From Manihot esculenta (lineage: Eukaryota > Streptophyta > Magnoliopsida > Malpighiales > Euphorbiaceae), in the NCBI RefSeq assembly GCF_001659605.2, contig NC_035165.2:12396445-12460444 (forward strand): a DNA stretch of 64,000 nucleotides. Direction: 5' to 3'. Every line of letters starts with the position of its first letter. Within the stretch, counting starts at the first letter, position 1. The notes beneath the pieces are model-generated. The model was not told the origin of the DNA. It saw nothing but the letters and a program-made list of their open reading frames with translations, and searched no databases. Shown piece after piece: positions 36,130 to 48,252 of the stretch. The position numbers and the translations under genes are program-made.

Positions 36130-38417
36130 TGTAATACCCGGCTAGACTCCGGTATCGGAATTCCTACCGTCCGGTGGAATCTCGGATGTCGGAAACCTCT
36201 AGAAGGGTAAAATCATGTTTTTATAAAATGTTTTAATGTATTTTATGGTTTTAAGCAAGAAAGAAATTAAGTTTTGAATGAAAATAGTCTTGAGAGGAAG
36301 ACTCAGGTTCGGCCTCCGAACCTCAAGTTCGGCTGCCGAACATGCATGCGCTTCGGGAGCGCTTTAGGCCCCCGAAGGCATAAGTGAGGGAAGTTCAGGT
36401 TCGGCGGCCGAACCTTAAATTCGGCCGCCGAACATGGCATGCATGCGGAGGCACGTTAGGCCCCTGAAAGTGGCCTGGCCAGCCACCTATAAACGGGTCC
36501 CCATATTTGAACGGGTGAGCTTTTCTCCCCATTTTCGGCCAAGGTGAAGTTCTCCGCTGTCCCTCATCGATTTTGAGCTTCTTCCTTCGAATCTTCATGA
36601 TTTTCTTATGAGTTTTCACTTGGTTTGAAGATATTTGAGCAAAAGAGCAAGTTTTGAAGCTTGGAGACCAAAGAGACGATTTCTCCCCATCTCCAAGCTA
36701 GGATCGTCTTTCCTCTCGATCTTCAAGAGGTAAGCTTAGATCCAACCTTCCTTGTATGTTTTAAACAAGTTTTAAGTTGATTCTTGGGGGTAGAAATGCA
36801 TGTGTAGGTTTATGTTGAGTTTAAGGGTTTATGTTGAGTTTAAGGGTTTATGTTGAGTTATTGTGCAATGTGGGTTGTTTATGTGTGTTTGATGTGTTGT
36901 AGTTGGAGTTTAGGATAGTTTGAAGCCCCTAAGAGCTATTGTATGTATTTATGCATGTTTTGGTTGAGTTGTAAAGTTTGGAAGGCATTTGTGCATGAGT
37001 TGAGGCTGAGTTCTGCCTTTGGAAGAACTTAGGTTCGGCAGCCGAAGGTACTTTCGGCCGCCGAACCTGCCTGTGGAGGCCAGCCTTTGGCTTCCGAACC
37101 CTGCCCCCGAAAGTGGACTTTCGACTCTGGTGGGAAGTTTCGGCCGCCGAAGGTGCCGCCGAACATGCATGAGTTTCGTCTCTGGAGGGAACCTTCGGCC
37201 GCCGAAAGTGCCGCCGAAGGTGTATGACTTTCGGCTCTGGAGGGCCTTTCGGCCGCCGAACCTGCCGCCGAAAGTGCCCTGTGCAGCCCTCTGACAGGAG
37301 CGGTTGTCGAAGCCGGTCAAAAATAACCTTCTTAATTACCTACAATTCACAACTGCAGATAGTGGTGAAGGATCGAATCCACAGAGAATTGATTACCTAT
37401 TTATTTATCTCAATCAAGACCAATAGAACTAATTGAAAGCACAAGTGAAAGTAAGTTATTGAAAGTAGAACAAAGAGAAAGTGCAAGAAAAGTAAAAAGG
37501 GAGGTTTTGAGATGATTTGACTAACAACTATTAAAAGTAATTGAAACAGCAAGTAATCTAAAATAAGAGAGAAATCAATAAGAGAAAGGTCTAGTTGAAG
37601 ATATGGATCCACTTTGGTTGTTTGGGTTGATCATTGAAACATGGTTATCTTGATTGATTCAATAGGTTGGTTATGGGGGTGGAAGACACTTCTCACCACC
37701 ATGTCTTTCCTTATGAACAAACTGATTAAGGAACGTCCTCTAACCAATTACTAATCAACAAATTGCCAAGGAACGTCCTTGGGCTATAGGCATTAAAACA
37801 ATTGCCAATTGCATGAAGAATAAGAAAGATCCAAACCCTAACTACTCAAACGCATGAGATGATGTTAAATCATACAATTCCTTGGTTTTTTACTCCAAGT
37901 GTTCTAAGATCAGAATATTTCTAGCAATTACGGACTAACAAATATCCTAATCAACGATTAATTAACTTTGCAATTAAGAATCAAGTGGCCAATTTGATCA
38001 AAACAACAAAGCAATCTTGGAATCAAAGCACAATTGTATGAATATTGAATAAAATCAAAGATAAAAGTTTCTGTTCAGATCTCACAACCTTTTAAACAAC
38101 CTTAGTTTCAACCAAACTTCAACTAGAAAGAGGGTTTCAGCCACTCATGGCTGAACCAAAACAGAAAATAGATGAAAAGAAAGCAAGAAGATGAAGAACT
38201 AAGGTGGAGTAGGGGCTGCCCTTGCTTGGCCGAATTTGGGAGGATGAATTCCACCTCTTCTAGGCTTCTTGAAGGCTTTAAATATGTCTTGGGAGGCTGC
38301 CTAGGGTTTCATGGCAGTCCATGAGTCTTTTAGAGGCTGCCCAAAGTGCCCTTGGTCCAACATGTGCCTTCTATGTGTATGTGTGAAGGGGAAAACGTGG
38401 AGCATGTCTTGAATTGC

Positions 38418-41061
38418 AAGTGTGTAATACCCGGCTAGAATCCGGCATCGGAATTCCTGCCTTCCGGCGGAATCTAGGGTGTTGGATCTCTCTAGAAGGG
38501 GTAAAATGTGTTTTCTCAAATGTCTTTACTGATTTCATGGTTTTAAATGGAAATAAATTTAGTTTTGAAAGGAAAAGACCAAGGAGGCAAGTGCCAGGTT
38601 CGGCCGCCGAAAGTGAAGTTCGGCCGCCGAACATGGGAAGGCTTCGGGAGCGCCTTTGGACTCCGAAAGTCTTGTTTAAACGAGCCAAGGTTCGGCCGCC
38701 GAAAGTCAAGTTCGGCCGCCGAACATGCATGAGTTTAGGGGGCACGTTAGGCTGCCGAAGGTCTTTGACCAAGCCACCTATAAAGGGCCCTCAAATCGGA
38801 AATGGGTGAGTTTCCTCCCCATTCTCGAGCTCAGGTGAGTTTATGCCTTCCTTTGGTCGTTTTCGTGTTTTCTCTACCCATCTCTCAAGCTTTTCATGAT
38901 TTCTACCCTTGTGTTTGAAGATTTAAAGCTTAAAAGGAGTTTTGGGAGCTTGGAGCTTTTGGAGCTTGGATTCTCCACACCTCCGAGTTAGGGGTCACAC
39001 CACCCTCGATCTTCAAGAGGTAAGTGTAGATCCTTGCTTCCCTAGTGTTTTCATGAAGTTTTATGAAGTTTTTGATGGTTGAGTATGGGTAGATATGCAT
39101 GTTTAGGTTTATGTGGGTTTATACCCAAATGTATGTTATGTGATGTTTGTATTGAGGAGTTTATGTTAGTTTATGCTCCTTTATGCTTGTGGGAGTGAGT
39201 ATGCATGATTGGGAGAGAGTATGTGAGGATTTGGGTATATTTGAGTTTGGTTTTTGGCTTGGCAGAATCGGACCTGTCGTCCAGAGGGGACCAGGTTCGG
39301 CCGCCGAAAGGAGTTTCGGCCGCCGAACCTGCATGGGAGGCAGTCTTTAGGCTGCCGAATGTGCCCCCGAAGGAGGGACTTTCGGATCTGTCCAAGGGTT
39401 TCGGCCGCCAAACCTGCCGCCGAACCTACCCGAGTTTCGTCTCTGGAAGGGACTTTCGGCCGCCGAAGGTGCCGCCGAAAGTGCCCTGTCCAGCCGTTTC
39501 TTGGGCGTTTTCCATGCATGTTTAAGTGATGTTTAGAGGGGTTTTTGGGGAGTTGTTTATGAGTTGTTAGAATGTGTTTGGCACCTCATTCGAGTCCACC
39601 TGTGTAGGATCGGACCCGAGGGATCGAGGAGGCCAGTAGTGCTAGCAGTTGCAGAGTCAGTCAGCGTCTGCCAGGAGGTGAGTAGAACTAAACCTAATCT
39701 TTTATGCACAAAATCTAATGCCTAAAGCATGTTCATGCATCATGATTATATGTAGTAGGTTGATTGCACTAGTTTCATGAATATGACGCATTGCATTATT
39801 TGATGTTGATGGAGGAAGGGTGGACCGAGGCGACTTCAATAGCCCATATCTGTCACGAGTCTTGTCTTAGTCCTTTGAGAGCTGGACAAGTACATGTAGG
39901 AAAGTCCATGTGAGCTCTCTGTGGACCAGACACCATGTCATGTATGTTACAGGCCTTTGTGAGCTCCTATGGGGGAGCCGGGCACCGACAGAGGGATTTT
40001 TGATGTCATGTCCATCCTCTGAGAGGAAAGATGCATGCAAAAGGACAGACTCTCAGAAACCAGGGTCCGTGGGGAATAAATATTGCATAAGCCCCGAGGC
40101 GGACAAAATTATGTGATTTCTCTGTGTTATGATGCATTTCATGAAAGCATGTAATGAATGAACTGTTTTCTCTGTTTCTACTCACTGGGCTTTTTAGCTC
40201 ATCCCTTTCCCCTAATCCCAGTTTTGCAGGTTTAAGTCAGAGCTCAGAAGGCAGCAGGGTAAAGTCAAGTTGTTTGTATATGTAATAGTTTATGCTTATG
40301 TTTCAGTTTAGTAGTTTTAGAAGTGGACATGTAATATAAGTTGATGTAATGTAACTTGAGATAATGTATGTAACTGATAGTAGAGTTTATGTTTATGGAT
40401 TAGAGTGTGCTTGGCCCTATAGACTGGTTAATCCCTGTTGATGCATGGTTATGTAATGTTTTTATGTTGAGTTGAGAACCAGGCTTGTTGTATGTAATGT
40501 TGACCCAGCTAGAGCATTTGACGAGGGCTCTAGCATGGGAAAGTTTATGTTCACAGTTATGTTTTAGCATACGGATCAAGCTTGGTGTATGTTCAGTTTT
40601 ACAGGTTTTATGTTAAAGTTTTGTTCATGCATGGGATTTTACCAGGTAATAGTATGTATGTTGGCTTGCTACGGGTCCCGGCGGCCTTAAGCCGATCTGG
40701 ATCCTAGCGCCGGTGGCGGTTCGGGCCGTTACAGAGGGGTATCGGTTTCCGGGTCGTCAATTGGTACTCACTCTCACCAGACTATTCCCTTAAAGTGAGA
40801 GGTCAAGGGTTCGAGCAGTGGGGGAGGCGACCTAATTCCCAGAGGAAGGAATTGGGCCAAATCCACTCGGGCTAGGGCGGGCCGTAATGGCTCCCCCGAG
40901 GGACAAATCCTGCCTGGAACCCGTGAGGGTGAAGGGATGTTAAGAGCTGCTCACGACGCCAGTGGAAAGCCCGAGGTGGCAAGAGGCCAGGCGAGGGATA
41001 GCCCTGGGCCGTGAGCGGTAACAGTGCCGGACCCAGAGGAAGGCCGGGCTGTTACAAAGTG
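38418..41061 (+). mobile_element. Deepest nested LTR, TSD AAGTG
   Basis: 38423-41056 starts TGTAATACCCGGC and ends GGGCTGTTACA, flanked by AAGTG (38418-38422, 41057-41061). It follows the CCGAAC-rich LTR up to about 40757. The last ~300 bp are replaced or extended by the CAATTGG...TGTTACA repeat unit, so the end is chimeric. No internal region. Confidence 0.88.
40758..41056. repeat. ~290-bp repeat unit, tRNA-like head
   Basis: Starts CAATTGGTACTCACTCTCACC, contains GGTCAAGGGTTCGAG (resembling a pol III B box) and ends GCCGGGCTGTTACA. Two further copies lie at about 47080-47372 and 47383-47669, and a ~100-bp related piece at about 11900-12010. It could be a SINE-like unit or the terminal part of a TRIM element; the type is not settled. 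Confidence 0.65.
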
Positions 41062-42850
41062 GGGGGCTCTTTGGTCTTTTAATTACTATCCAAGGTCTTC
41101 AAGATACTGCCCAAGGTGTGTCCAAGAGGCTGCCCACGTTTTTGGAGATTGCCCATTCACTAAAGAGGAAGGTGGAGCCTCCTTTTGAATTTTGAATATG
41201 CATGGCACTAAGTAGGAAACATGTGATCTTTGGATTTTCTTTCCTTAATAAGGGGGATCTTGAAATCCAATATCTGAATATGAATCTTGGAGATTTGAAT
41301 TTCAAAATACTTTCCTTCTTTGGCTCTTCAATTATGGCAGCTTGAGATGTGGCTTCTAGAATAAGGAAAAGGCAACTTGCTGATTTGAAATTCGAATTTC
41401 AAATTGCTTTGGTTGAATGTTCTTTCCTTCTTTGCCACTTTCCTTATTTAGAACTTTCCATATTTAGCTTGACTTGATTTCAACTTGGCAGGCTTGCTCT
41501 CCTTTGCTCCAAATAAGGCAGTTTTAGGAGTATTTTCTCCAAAGTGTCCTTTTACACCATTTTCTGCAAAACAATGCCAAGAACACTAAATTAAGCAGAA
41601 ATCATGTAAATAATCATCATTAATATCAAGATAAAAAGGACTAAAATATGTTCTATCACCCTCCTTTGCATGTTTTCTATAATTATTTTGAGGTGTTTTA
41701 GGGGGATTTTGGGGAGTATTTTAGAGTCATGTTCTTGTATGTTTGGCCCCTCATTTGAGTCCACCTATGTAGGTTCGGACCCGAGGAACCGAGGACCCCA
41801 GCAGTGAGTCAGCTGCTCCAGTGTCTGGTCTGAGCTAACCAGAGGTGAGTGGAATAACTCTTTATGTTTTAAAGTAAATAATGAATATTTCAGCATGATC
41901 ATGCATCATGGATACCATATGATATGTTAGGGTGCTTGCATTAGTATTCATGAATATGTTGCATTGCATATTATGTTGTTGATGTGGATGAATGTTGAGT
42001 GATCCATTAGCTCTCGTATGTTATGTCATGATATGATGATGATACGGTATGGAAGTCTAGGAAGACCCATTCTACGTCCCTGGCACTATGTAAGAGAAAG
42101 TCCAGGAAGACCCATTCTACATCTCTAGCATCTTGGAATGTTATGTTATGTTATGTAAGAGAAAGACCAGGACCCATTCTACGTTCTGGCACTAATGGAA
42201 ATGTAGAGGGCTATTGGTACAAATTCATCCTTGATGTGATTTGTTGTGATGTGATGCATTTCATGAAAGCATGAACTTTTAATATAATGTTTTATTATTC
42301 TGCTCACTGGGCTTTTAGCTCACCCCTCTCCCTTAACCCCCAGGTGTGCAGGTACGGGATAGACCAGAAGGTCAGCTAGAGTAAAGTTATGGTCATGTAA
42401 TAGCTAGTGGTGGACATGATAAATGTTGAAATGTAATGTTTAGTACGGTCATGTAATGAATAGTATTAATCAGTTATGTAATGTAATGATGTTATTGAGG
42501 ATAGAATTGTGCTTGACCCTAGTATGTTGTTAATCCCTTTTTGGTTACATGATCTTTTAATGAAATGTTTTATGATGTTTATGTAAACCAAACTTTTATG
42601 ATATTATGTTACCCCATTGGAGCATTAATGTGGACTCCAATGTGGGGTTGATGATTATGATTATGAGATGTGCATGCACAGGTTGAGTTTGGTAACTTTA
42701 TGAGAAAAGTTCAAATTTTTTATGTATTGTTGATCATGTATGGGATTAAACAGGTTTACAGGATGTATGTCAGGCTTGCTACGGATCCCGGCGGCCTTAT
42801 GCCGATCTGGATCCTAGCGCCGGTAGCGATCCGGATTCCGGGTCGTTACA

Positions 42851-44411
42851 ACTGAGGTATATAAATCTGAACCCTCTCCTTCCTCTAATAACTTTACCAC
42901 TGAACCTATCTCCCTTGAGTCTCCTAAAATAGGCCACTATGTACTACCCCCTCGGAGTAATAGAGGAGTTCACCAAGAGGTATGATCTAGAATTCGAGGC
43001 AGCTAGATCCAAGTATCCTATGGCAAATATTACTAGAGGAAAGAATCTATCACCTCAGTTTATCACACTATAGAAAAATATTTACTTAGAATGGATACCA
43101 AAGGATGCCACAAAGGCCTAGAAGGACAAGAGATGGATTGAAGCAATGGAGATGGAGATGGATGCCTTAGAGAAAAATACAACCTGGGAGAAATGCTGAC
43201 TACCCAAGGGAAAACGACCAGTGGGATGCAAATGGGTGTTTACTATAAAGTATAAACTGGATGGAACGATGGATAGATATAAAGCCTAATTGGTAGCAAA
43301 AGGATACACTCAGACCTATGGAGTCAACTACTCTGAAATGTTCTCTCCAGTAGAAAAAATTGATACACTACGGGTCCTATTCTCTCTTGCTACAAACCTA
43401 GACTGGCCACTTCACGAATTTGATGTGAAGAATGCTTTTCTGCATGGTGACCTAAAAGAGAAAGTTTACATGGATGCTCCATCAGGGTTCACGAGTGGAT
43501 ATAGACAAGGAGAAGTGTATCAATTAACGCGAGTCTTGTATGGGTTGAAACAGTCTCCCAGAGCATGGTTTGGGAGATTTACACCAAGCAATGAAGAAAT
43601 ATGGATATCGGCAGAGTAACTCCGATCACACCCTGTTCTTGAAGAGACGAGGAAGAAAAATCATGTGTTTGATTATGTACGTGGACGACATGATTATAAC
43701 AGGAGACGATGTAGACGAGATCAAACGGCTGAGGGAAAACTTATTCTAAGAATTTGAGATGAAAAACCTGGAGGGGTTAAAATACTTTCTTGGAATTGAA
43801 GTTCTCATGTCAGACTAGGGAATCCTGATATCATAGAGAAAATACATCCTTGATCTGTTAGCTGAAACAGGAATGATAGACTGCAAGCTGGTTGATACTC
43901 CAGTAATGGTCAATCATGAGTTGAGTAAAGATTCAGAAGAAGGACCAGCAAATAGGGAGAGGTACCAGAGACTGGTAGGAAAGCTGATTTACTTATCACA
44001 CACCAGACCAGACATGGCATATGCTGTGAGTTTAGTAAGTCAGTTCATGCACAATCCAAAACAAGATCATATGGAGGCAGCATCGAGGATCGTTTGATAT
44101 CTGAAAGAAACAGCTGCGATGGGCATGTTGTTCAAGAAGAATGGTCATCTCAGTATTAGTGGATATACGGATGCTGATTGGGCAGGAGACCGTGCCGACA
44201 GACGATCCACTTCAGGATATTTTACCTTCGTTAGAGGTAACTTGATGACATGGAAAAGTAAGAAGCAAAAGGTGGTAGCACTGTCAAGTGCTGAAGCAGA
44301 ATTTAGGGGAATAGCAAAAGGACTTGCAGAGCTACTATGGATCACAAAATTGATATTTGAGCTTGGATTTCCATCAGGGAACGCAGCTGAACTTTGTTGT
44401 GACAACAAGGC
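42851..44411 (+). pseudogene. copia reverse transcriptase and RNase H part
   Basis: Continues the frame after the ACTGA site. RT blocks KRPVGCKWVFTIKYK, FDVKNAFLHGDL and YGLKQSPRAWFGRF, a YVDDMIITGDD catalytic block near 43680, then RNase H with GYTDADWAGDRADRRST and SSAEAEF. Stops near 43198, 43288 and 43750 and a frame break near 43590. Cut at the AAGGC site within CDNKA. Confidence 0.88.
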
Positions 44412-46798
44412 TATAACGACCTGAAAATCAGACCACTACCGGCGCTAGGATCCAGATCGACTTAAGGCCGCCGGGACCCGTAGCAAGCCTAACATACATC
44501 ATGAATACCTGTTTAATCCCATACATGATCAACATTTACATAAAAACTTTAAACTTTCTTTCTTTCATTTACCAAGCTTAACCTGTGCATGCACAACTCA
44601 TAATCATAAACATTAAACCCCACACTGGAGCTCTCATCAAATGCTCCAATGGGGTAACATATCATACATTAAGCTTGGTTTACATAAACATCATTAACAC
44701 ATTACATAGATCATGTATACGCAAAGGGATTAACCATACATGCTAGGGTTGTAATACCCGGCTAGATTCCGGCATCGGAATCCCTACCTTTCGGCGGAAT
44801 CTCTATTGGAATATGGAATTCTGAAGATGCCAGAGGCTTCTAGAGGGGTAAAATGTGTTTTCTAAAATGCTTTCACATGATTTTATGGTTTTTAATGGAA
44901 AAGGAATTTAGTTTTGAAAAGAAAAGACCAAGGAGGCATTTGCCAGGTTCGGCCGCCGAAAGTGAAGTTCGGCCGCCGAACATGGGAAGGTTTCGGGAGC
45001 GCTTTTGGCCTCCGAAAGCTTTGTTTGAACGAACCAAGGTTCGGCCGCCGAACATGCATGAGTTTAGGGGGCACGTTAGGCTGCCGAAGGTTGATGACCA
45101 GGCCACCTATAAAGAGCCCTCAGATCGGAAATGGGCGAGTTTTCTCCCCATTCTCGAGCTCAGGTGAGTTTATTCCCTCCTTTGGTTGTTTTCATGATTT
45201 CTCTACCCATCCCTCAAGTTTTCATGAGTTCTACCCTTGTTTTGAAGTTTTGAAGCTTAAATAGGAGTTTTGGAAGCTTGGAGGCTTTTGGAGCTTGGAT
45301 CCTCCACACCTCCGAGTTAGGGATCGCACCACCCCTCGATCTTCAAGAGGTAAGTGTAGATCCTTGCTTTCCTCATGTTTTAATGGAGTTTTAAGTAAGT
45401 TTATGGATGTTTTGATAGTTGAGTATGGGTAGATATGCATATTTAGGTTTATATGGGTTTTATGCCCAATGTAGGCTTATGTATGTTTAAATGACGTTAT
45501 GTTGTTAGTTTATGCTCCTTTATGCATGTGGGAGAGTGTATGCATGATTGGAAGAGAGCAAGTGAGGTTTTGAGTAGTTTTGATGGTTTTGGCTTATGTG
45601 GGTCATAAGCTCTTTATGTAAGCTCTATGATGTTCTTTGTTGGAGTTTAAGCTTGTTTAAGCTCCTTTGTGCATGGTTAAGGGTTTATGCATGTGTTTGT
45701 GAGGTTGGAGGCATGGTTGGGGTGTTTGGAAGGCTTGGGAGGCTTGTATGCATAAGAGGCTGAGTTCTGGATGAACTCAGGTTCGGCCGCCGAAGGTAGT
45801 TTCGGCCGCCGAACCTGCCTGTGGATGCATGGTTTGGCCGCCTAACCTTTCCCCCGAAAGTGCCTGACTTTCGGATCTGGAGAGAGGCTTCGGCCGCCGA
45901 ACCTGCATGGCTTTCGGCTCTGGAAGGGACCTTTGGCCGCCGAAAGTGCCGCCGAAAGTGCCCTATCTAGCCCTTTCATGGTTGTTTTCTATGCATGTTT
46001 TGAGGATGTTTGAGGGGGGTTTTTGGAGAGTTGTTTATGAGTTGTTTAGAGTGTGTTTGGCACCTCATTCGAGTCCACCTGTATAGGATTGGACCCGAGG
46101 GACCGAGGAGGCCATCAGTGTTAGCAGTTGCAGAGTCAGTCCAGCGTCTGCCAGAGGTGAGTAGAACTAAACTTAATCTTTTATTTTACGAAATCAAATG
46201 CCTAAAGCATGTTCATGCATCATGATTATATGTAATAGGTTGATTGCACTAGTTACACGAATATAACGCATTGCATTATTTTCTGTTGATGTGGATGGAC
46301 CAAGGCGACCCCAATAGCCCTATATATGTTATGTTAATGAAGTCCTGAGGAGCCCCACCGAGGGCCGGGCATAATGAAGTCCTGAGGAGCCCCACCATGT
46401 TATGTTACAGACAGAGGGAGTTTTGGTGGTCATGTCCATCCGTTATGTGAAATGTTTGTGTTATGACGCATTTCATAAAAGCATGTAATTAATGAACTGT
46501 TTTATTACTTCTACTCACTGGGCTTTTTAGCTCACCCCTCTCCCCTAACCCCAGTGTTGCAGGTAGGAGGTCGATCGGGAAGTCTCAAGAGTTAAGGTTA
46601 TGCTTATATAATTGTAATTGTAATAGATTAGTGTTGTGTGGACATGTAATGTAAACTGAGATAATGGATTGTAAGATATTGTAATATAATACAAGTAAAG
46701 TAGAGTTATGTTATGGATTAGTGCTGTGCTTGGCCCTAAGACTTGGTTAGTCCCTATTTAGTACATGATGTATGTTATGTCAAATGTTGAGTTGGGTT

Positions 46799-47674
46799 GA
46801 ACTTGTAACATCCTCTGGGCCCACAACAGTAGATATTGTCCGCTTTGGGTTCGAGGGCCTTGGCCCAGCCTTCCCCTCAAGGTTTTGTTCTTGGGTCAAG
46901 GGATTTGATACCCTTTCTTCCCAAAACGCGTCTACTGTGGTCTCTTGGGGCTTACCCTTATAAGGCTTCCCCCCTCCTTACCTCTTTCCGATGTGGGATA
47001 CTTTCAATCCACCTCATAGGGCTTCTACCCCCCATAAGGCCTGAGCGTCCTCGCTCAGCACACCGTACTCATGAGGCACAATTGGTATTCACTCTCACCA
47101 GACTATTCCCTTAAAGTGGGAGGTCAAGGGTTCGAGTAGTGGGGGAGGCGACCTAATTTCCAAAGGGAAATTTGGGCCAAATCCACTTGGGGAAGGATGC
47201 GATGCGAGAACCCAAGGGGACAAATCCTGCCAGGAACCCGTGAGGGTGAATGGATAATAAAGGCTGTTCACGACGCCAGTGGAAAGCCCGAGGTGGCATG
47301 AGGCCAGGCCAGGCGAGGGATAGCCCTGGGCCGTGAACGGTAATAGTGCCGGTGAAAGGGCCGGGCTGTTACGAATGGAACAATTGGTACTTACTCTCAC
47401 CAGACTATTCCCTTAAAGTGGGAGGTCAAGGGTTCGAGTAGTGGAGGAGGCGACCTAATTTCCAAAGGGAAATTTGGGCCAAATCCACTTGGTGAAGGAT
47501 GCGATGCGAGAACCCAAGGGGACAAATCCTGCCAGGAACCCGTGAGGGTGAATGGATGTTAAAAGCTGTTCACGACGCCAGTGGAAAGCCCGAGGTGGCA
47601 CAGGCCAGGCGAGGGATAGCCCTGGGCCGTGAACGGTAACAGTGCCGGTGAAAGGGCCGGGCTGTTACAGAACC
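46799..47674. mobile_element. TRIM-like insertion with two internal repeats
   Basis: 46804-47669 (866 bp) starts TGTAACATCCTCTGG and ends GGGCTGTTACA. Flanks are GAACT and GAACC, a 4-of-5 target duplication. It consists of a ~275-bp leader (with CTTATAAGG and a GATGTGGGA box) and two direct copies of the CAATTGG...GGGCTGTTAC unit separated by GAATGGAA. No coding capacity. Short LTR-like ends suggest a TRIM, but a canonical primer site is missing. Confidence 0.65.
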
Positions 47675-48043
47675 AAACTTATGACATGTGTTGTTTACCA
47701 CACTATGGTATTTTGATGAGGACCCTAGTGGAGGTCTTATGTTGTGGTTTGATGCATGCACATGTTAGGTTCTAGTTCTTTGGATGTAATCCCAGCTTGA
47801 TGTATGTTATGTTGACCCAGCTAGAGTTTTGATGAGGGCTCTAGTATGGGGGTTTTTATGTTTCCAGTTATGTCGCATACAGGTCAAGCTCAGTGTTTGC
47901 ATCAGATGTTTAAGTTTTATGTTAAAAGTTTTGATCATGTATGGAATTTGACCAGGTGATAGGATGTATGTTTGGCTTGCTATAGGTCCCGGCAGCCTTA
48001 AGCCGATCTGGATCCTAGCGCCGGTGGCGGTTTGGGCCGTTAC

Positions 48044-48241
48044 TCTTGAGATTATAGGAAGAAAACTGTTTTTATTTTCTTACCTCTTGTGTAGTAAGTT
48101 ACAGAGTTTATATAGTACATGATATTAACAATTAGACCTTTGATTGAGCCCTCAATTATGTCCTAGAATCGTGCTATGCTAAATATGGTAAGATTTGATC
48201 ACTGACTGATTTACAATCATGGCAGAGGATTCTTTCCAACA
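48044..48241 (-). repeat. 3' LTR of the young copia element
   Basis: Plus strand TCTTGAGATTATAGG...TTTCCAACA; on the element strand TGTTGG...CTCAAGA. 198 bp, matches 51979-52176. Confidence 0.95.
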
Positions 48242-48252
48242 CTCCCCCTCAA
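48242..48252 (-). promoter_or_regulatory. Polypurine tract of the young copia element
   Basis: On the element strand TTGAGGGGGAG, abutting the 3' LTR and overlapping the stop codon of the ORF. Confidence 0.85.

Larger units (their letters stand above)
37287..41663. mobile_element. LTR-type insertion without coding capacity, TSD CCCTC
   Basis: 37292-41658 begins TGACAGGAGCGG and ends TTCTATCA, with CCCTC on both sides (37287-37291, 41659-41663). Its own sequence (37292-38422 plus 41062-41658, about 1.7 kb) has no ORF of note and no internal LTR pair. This fits a solo LTR of a family different from the CCGAAC one. Orientation cannot be set with certainty. Confidence 0.85.
36125..42855 (+). mobile_element. 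Solo LTR with nested insertions, TSD ACTGA
   Basis: 36130-37291 and 41664-42850 together form one LTR (about 2.35 kb), TGTAATACCC...GGGTCGTTACA, flanked by ACTGA (36125-36129, 42851-42855). It is split by the element at 37292-41658. Same family as 10470-12187. The copia frame reads on across the site. Confidence 0.93.

Noticed and set aside
38301..39529. Several overlapping ORFs on both strands
   Set aside because: Arginine/proline-rich shadows of the GC-rich TTCGGCCGCCGAA clusters; they recur in every LTR of the family.
40758..40830. True tRNA gene
   Set aside because: Only a B-box-like word and a weak anticodon-arm resemblance; no acceptor stem or full cloverleaf could be drawn.
46804..47669. 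Cassandra-type TRIM with 5S rRNA promoter
   Set aside because: No 5S-like internal control region was seen.
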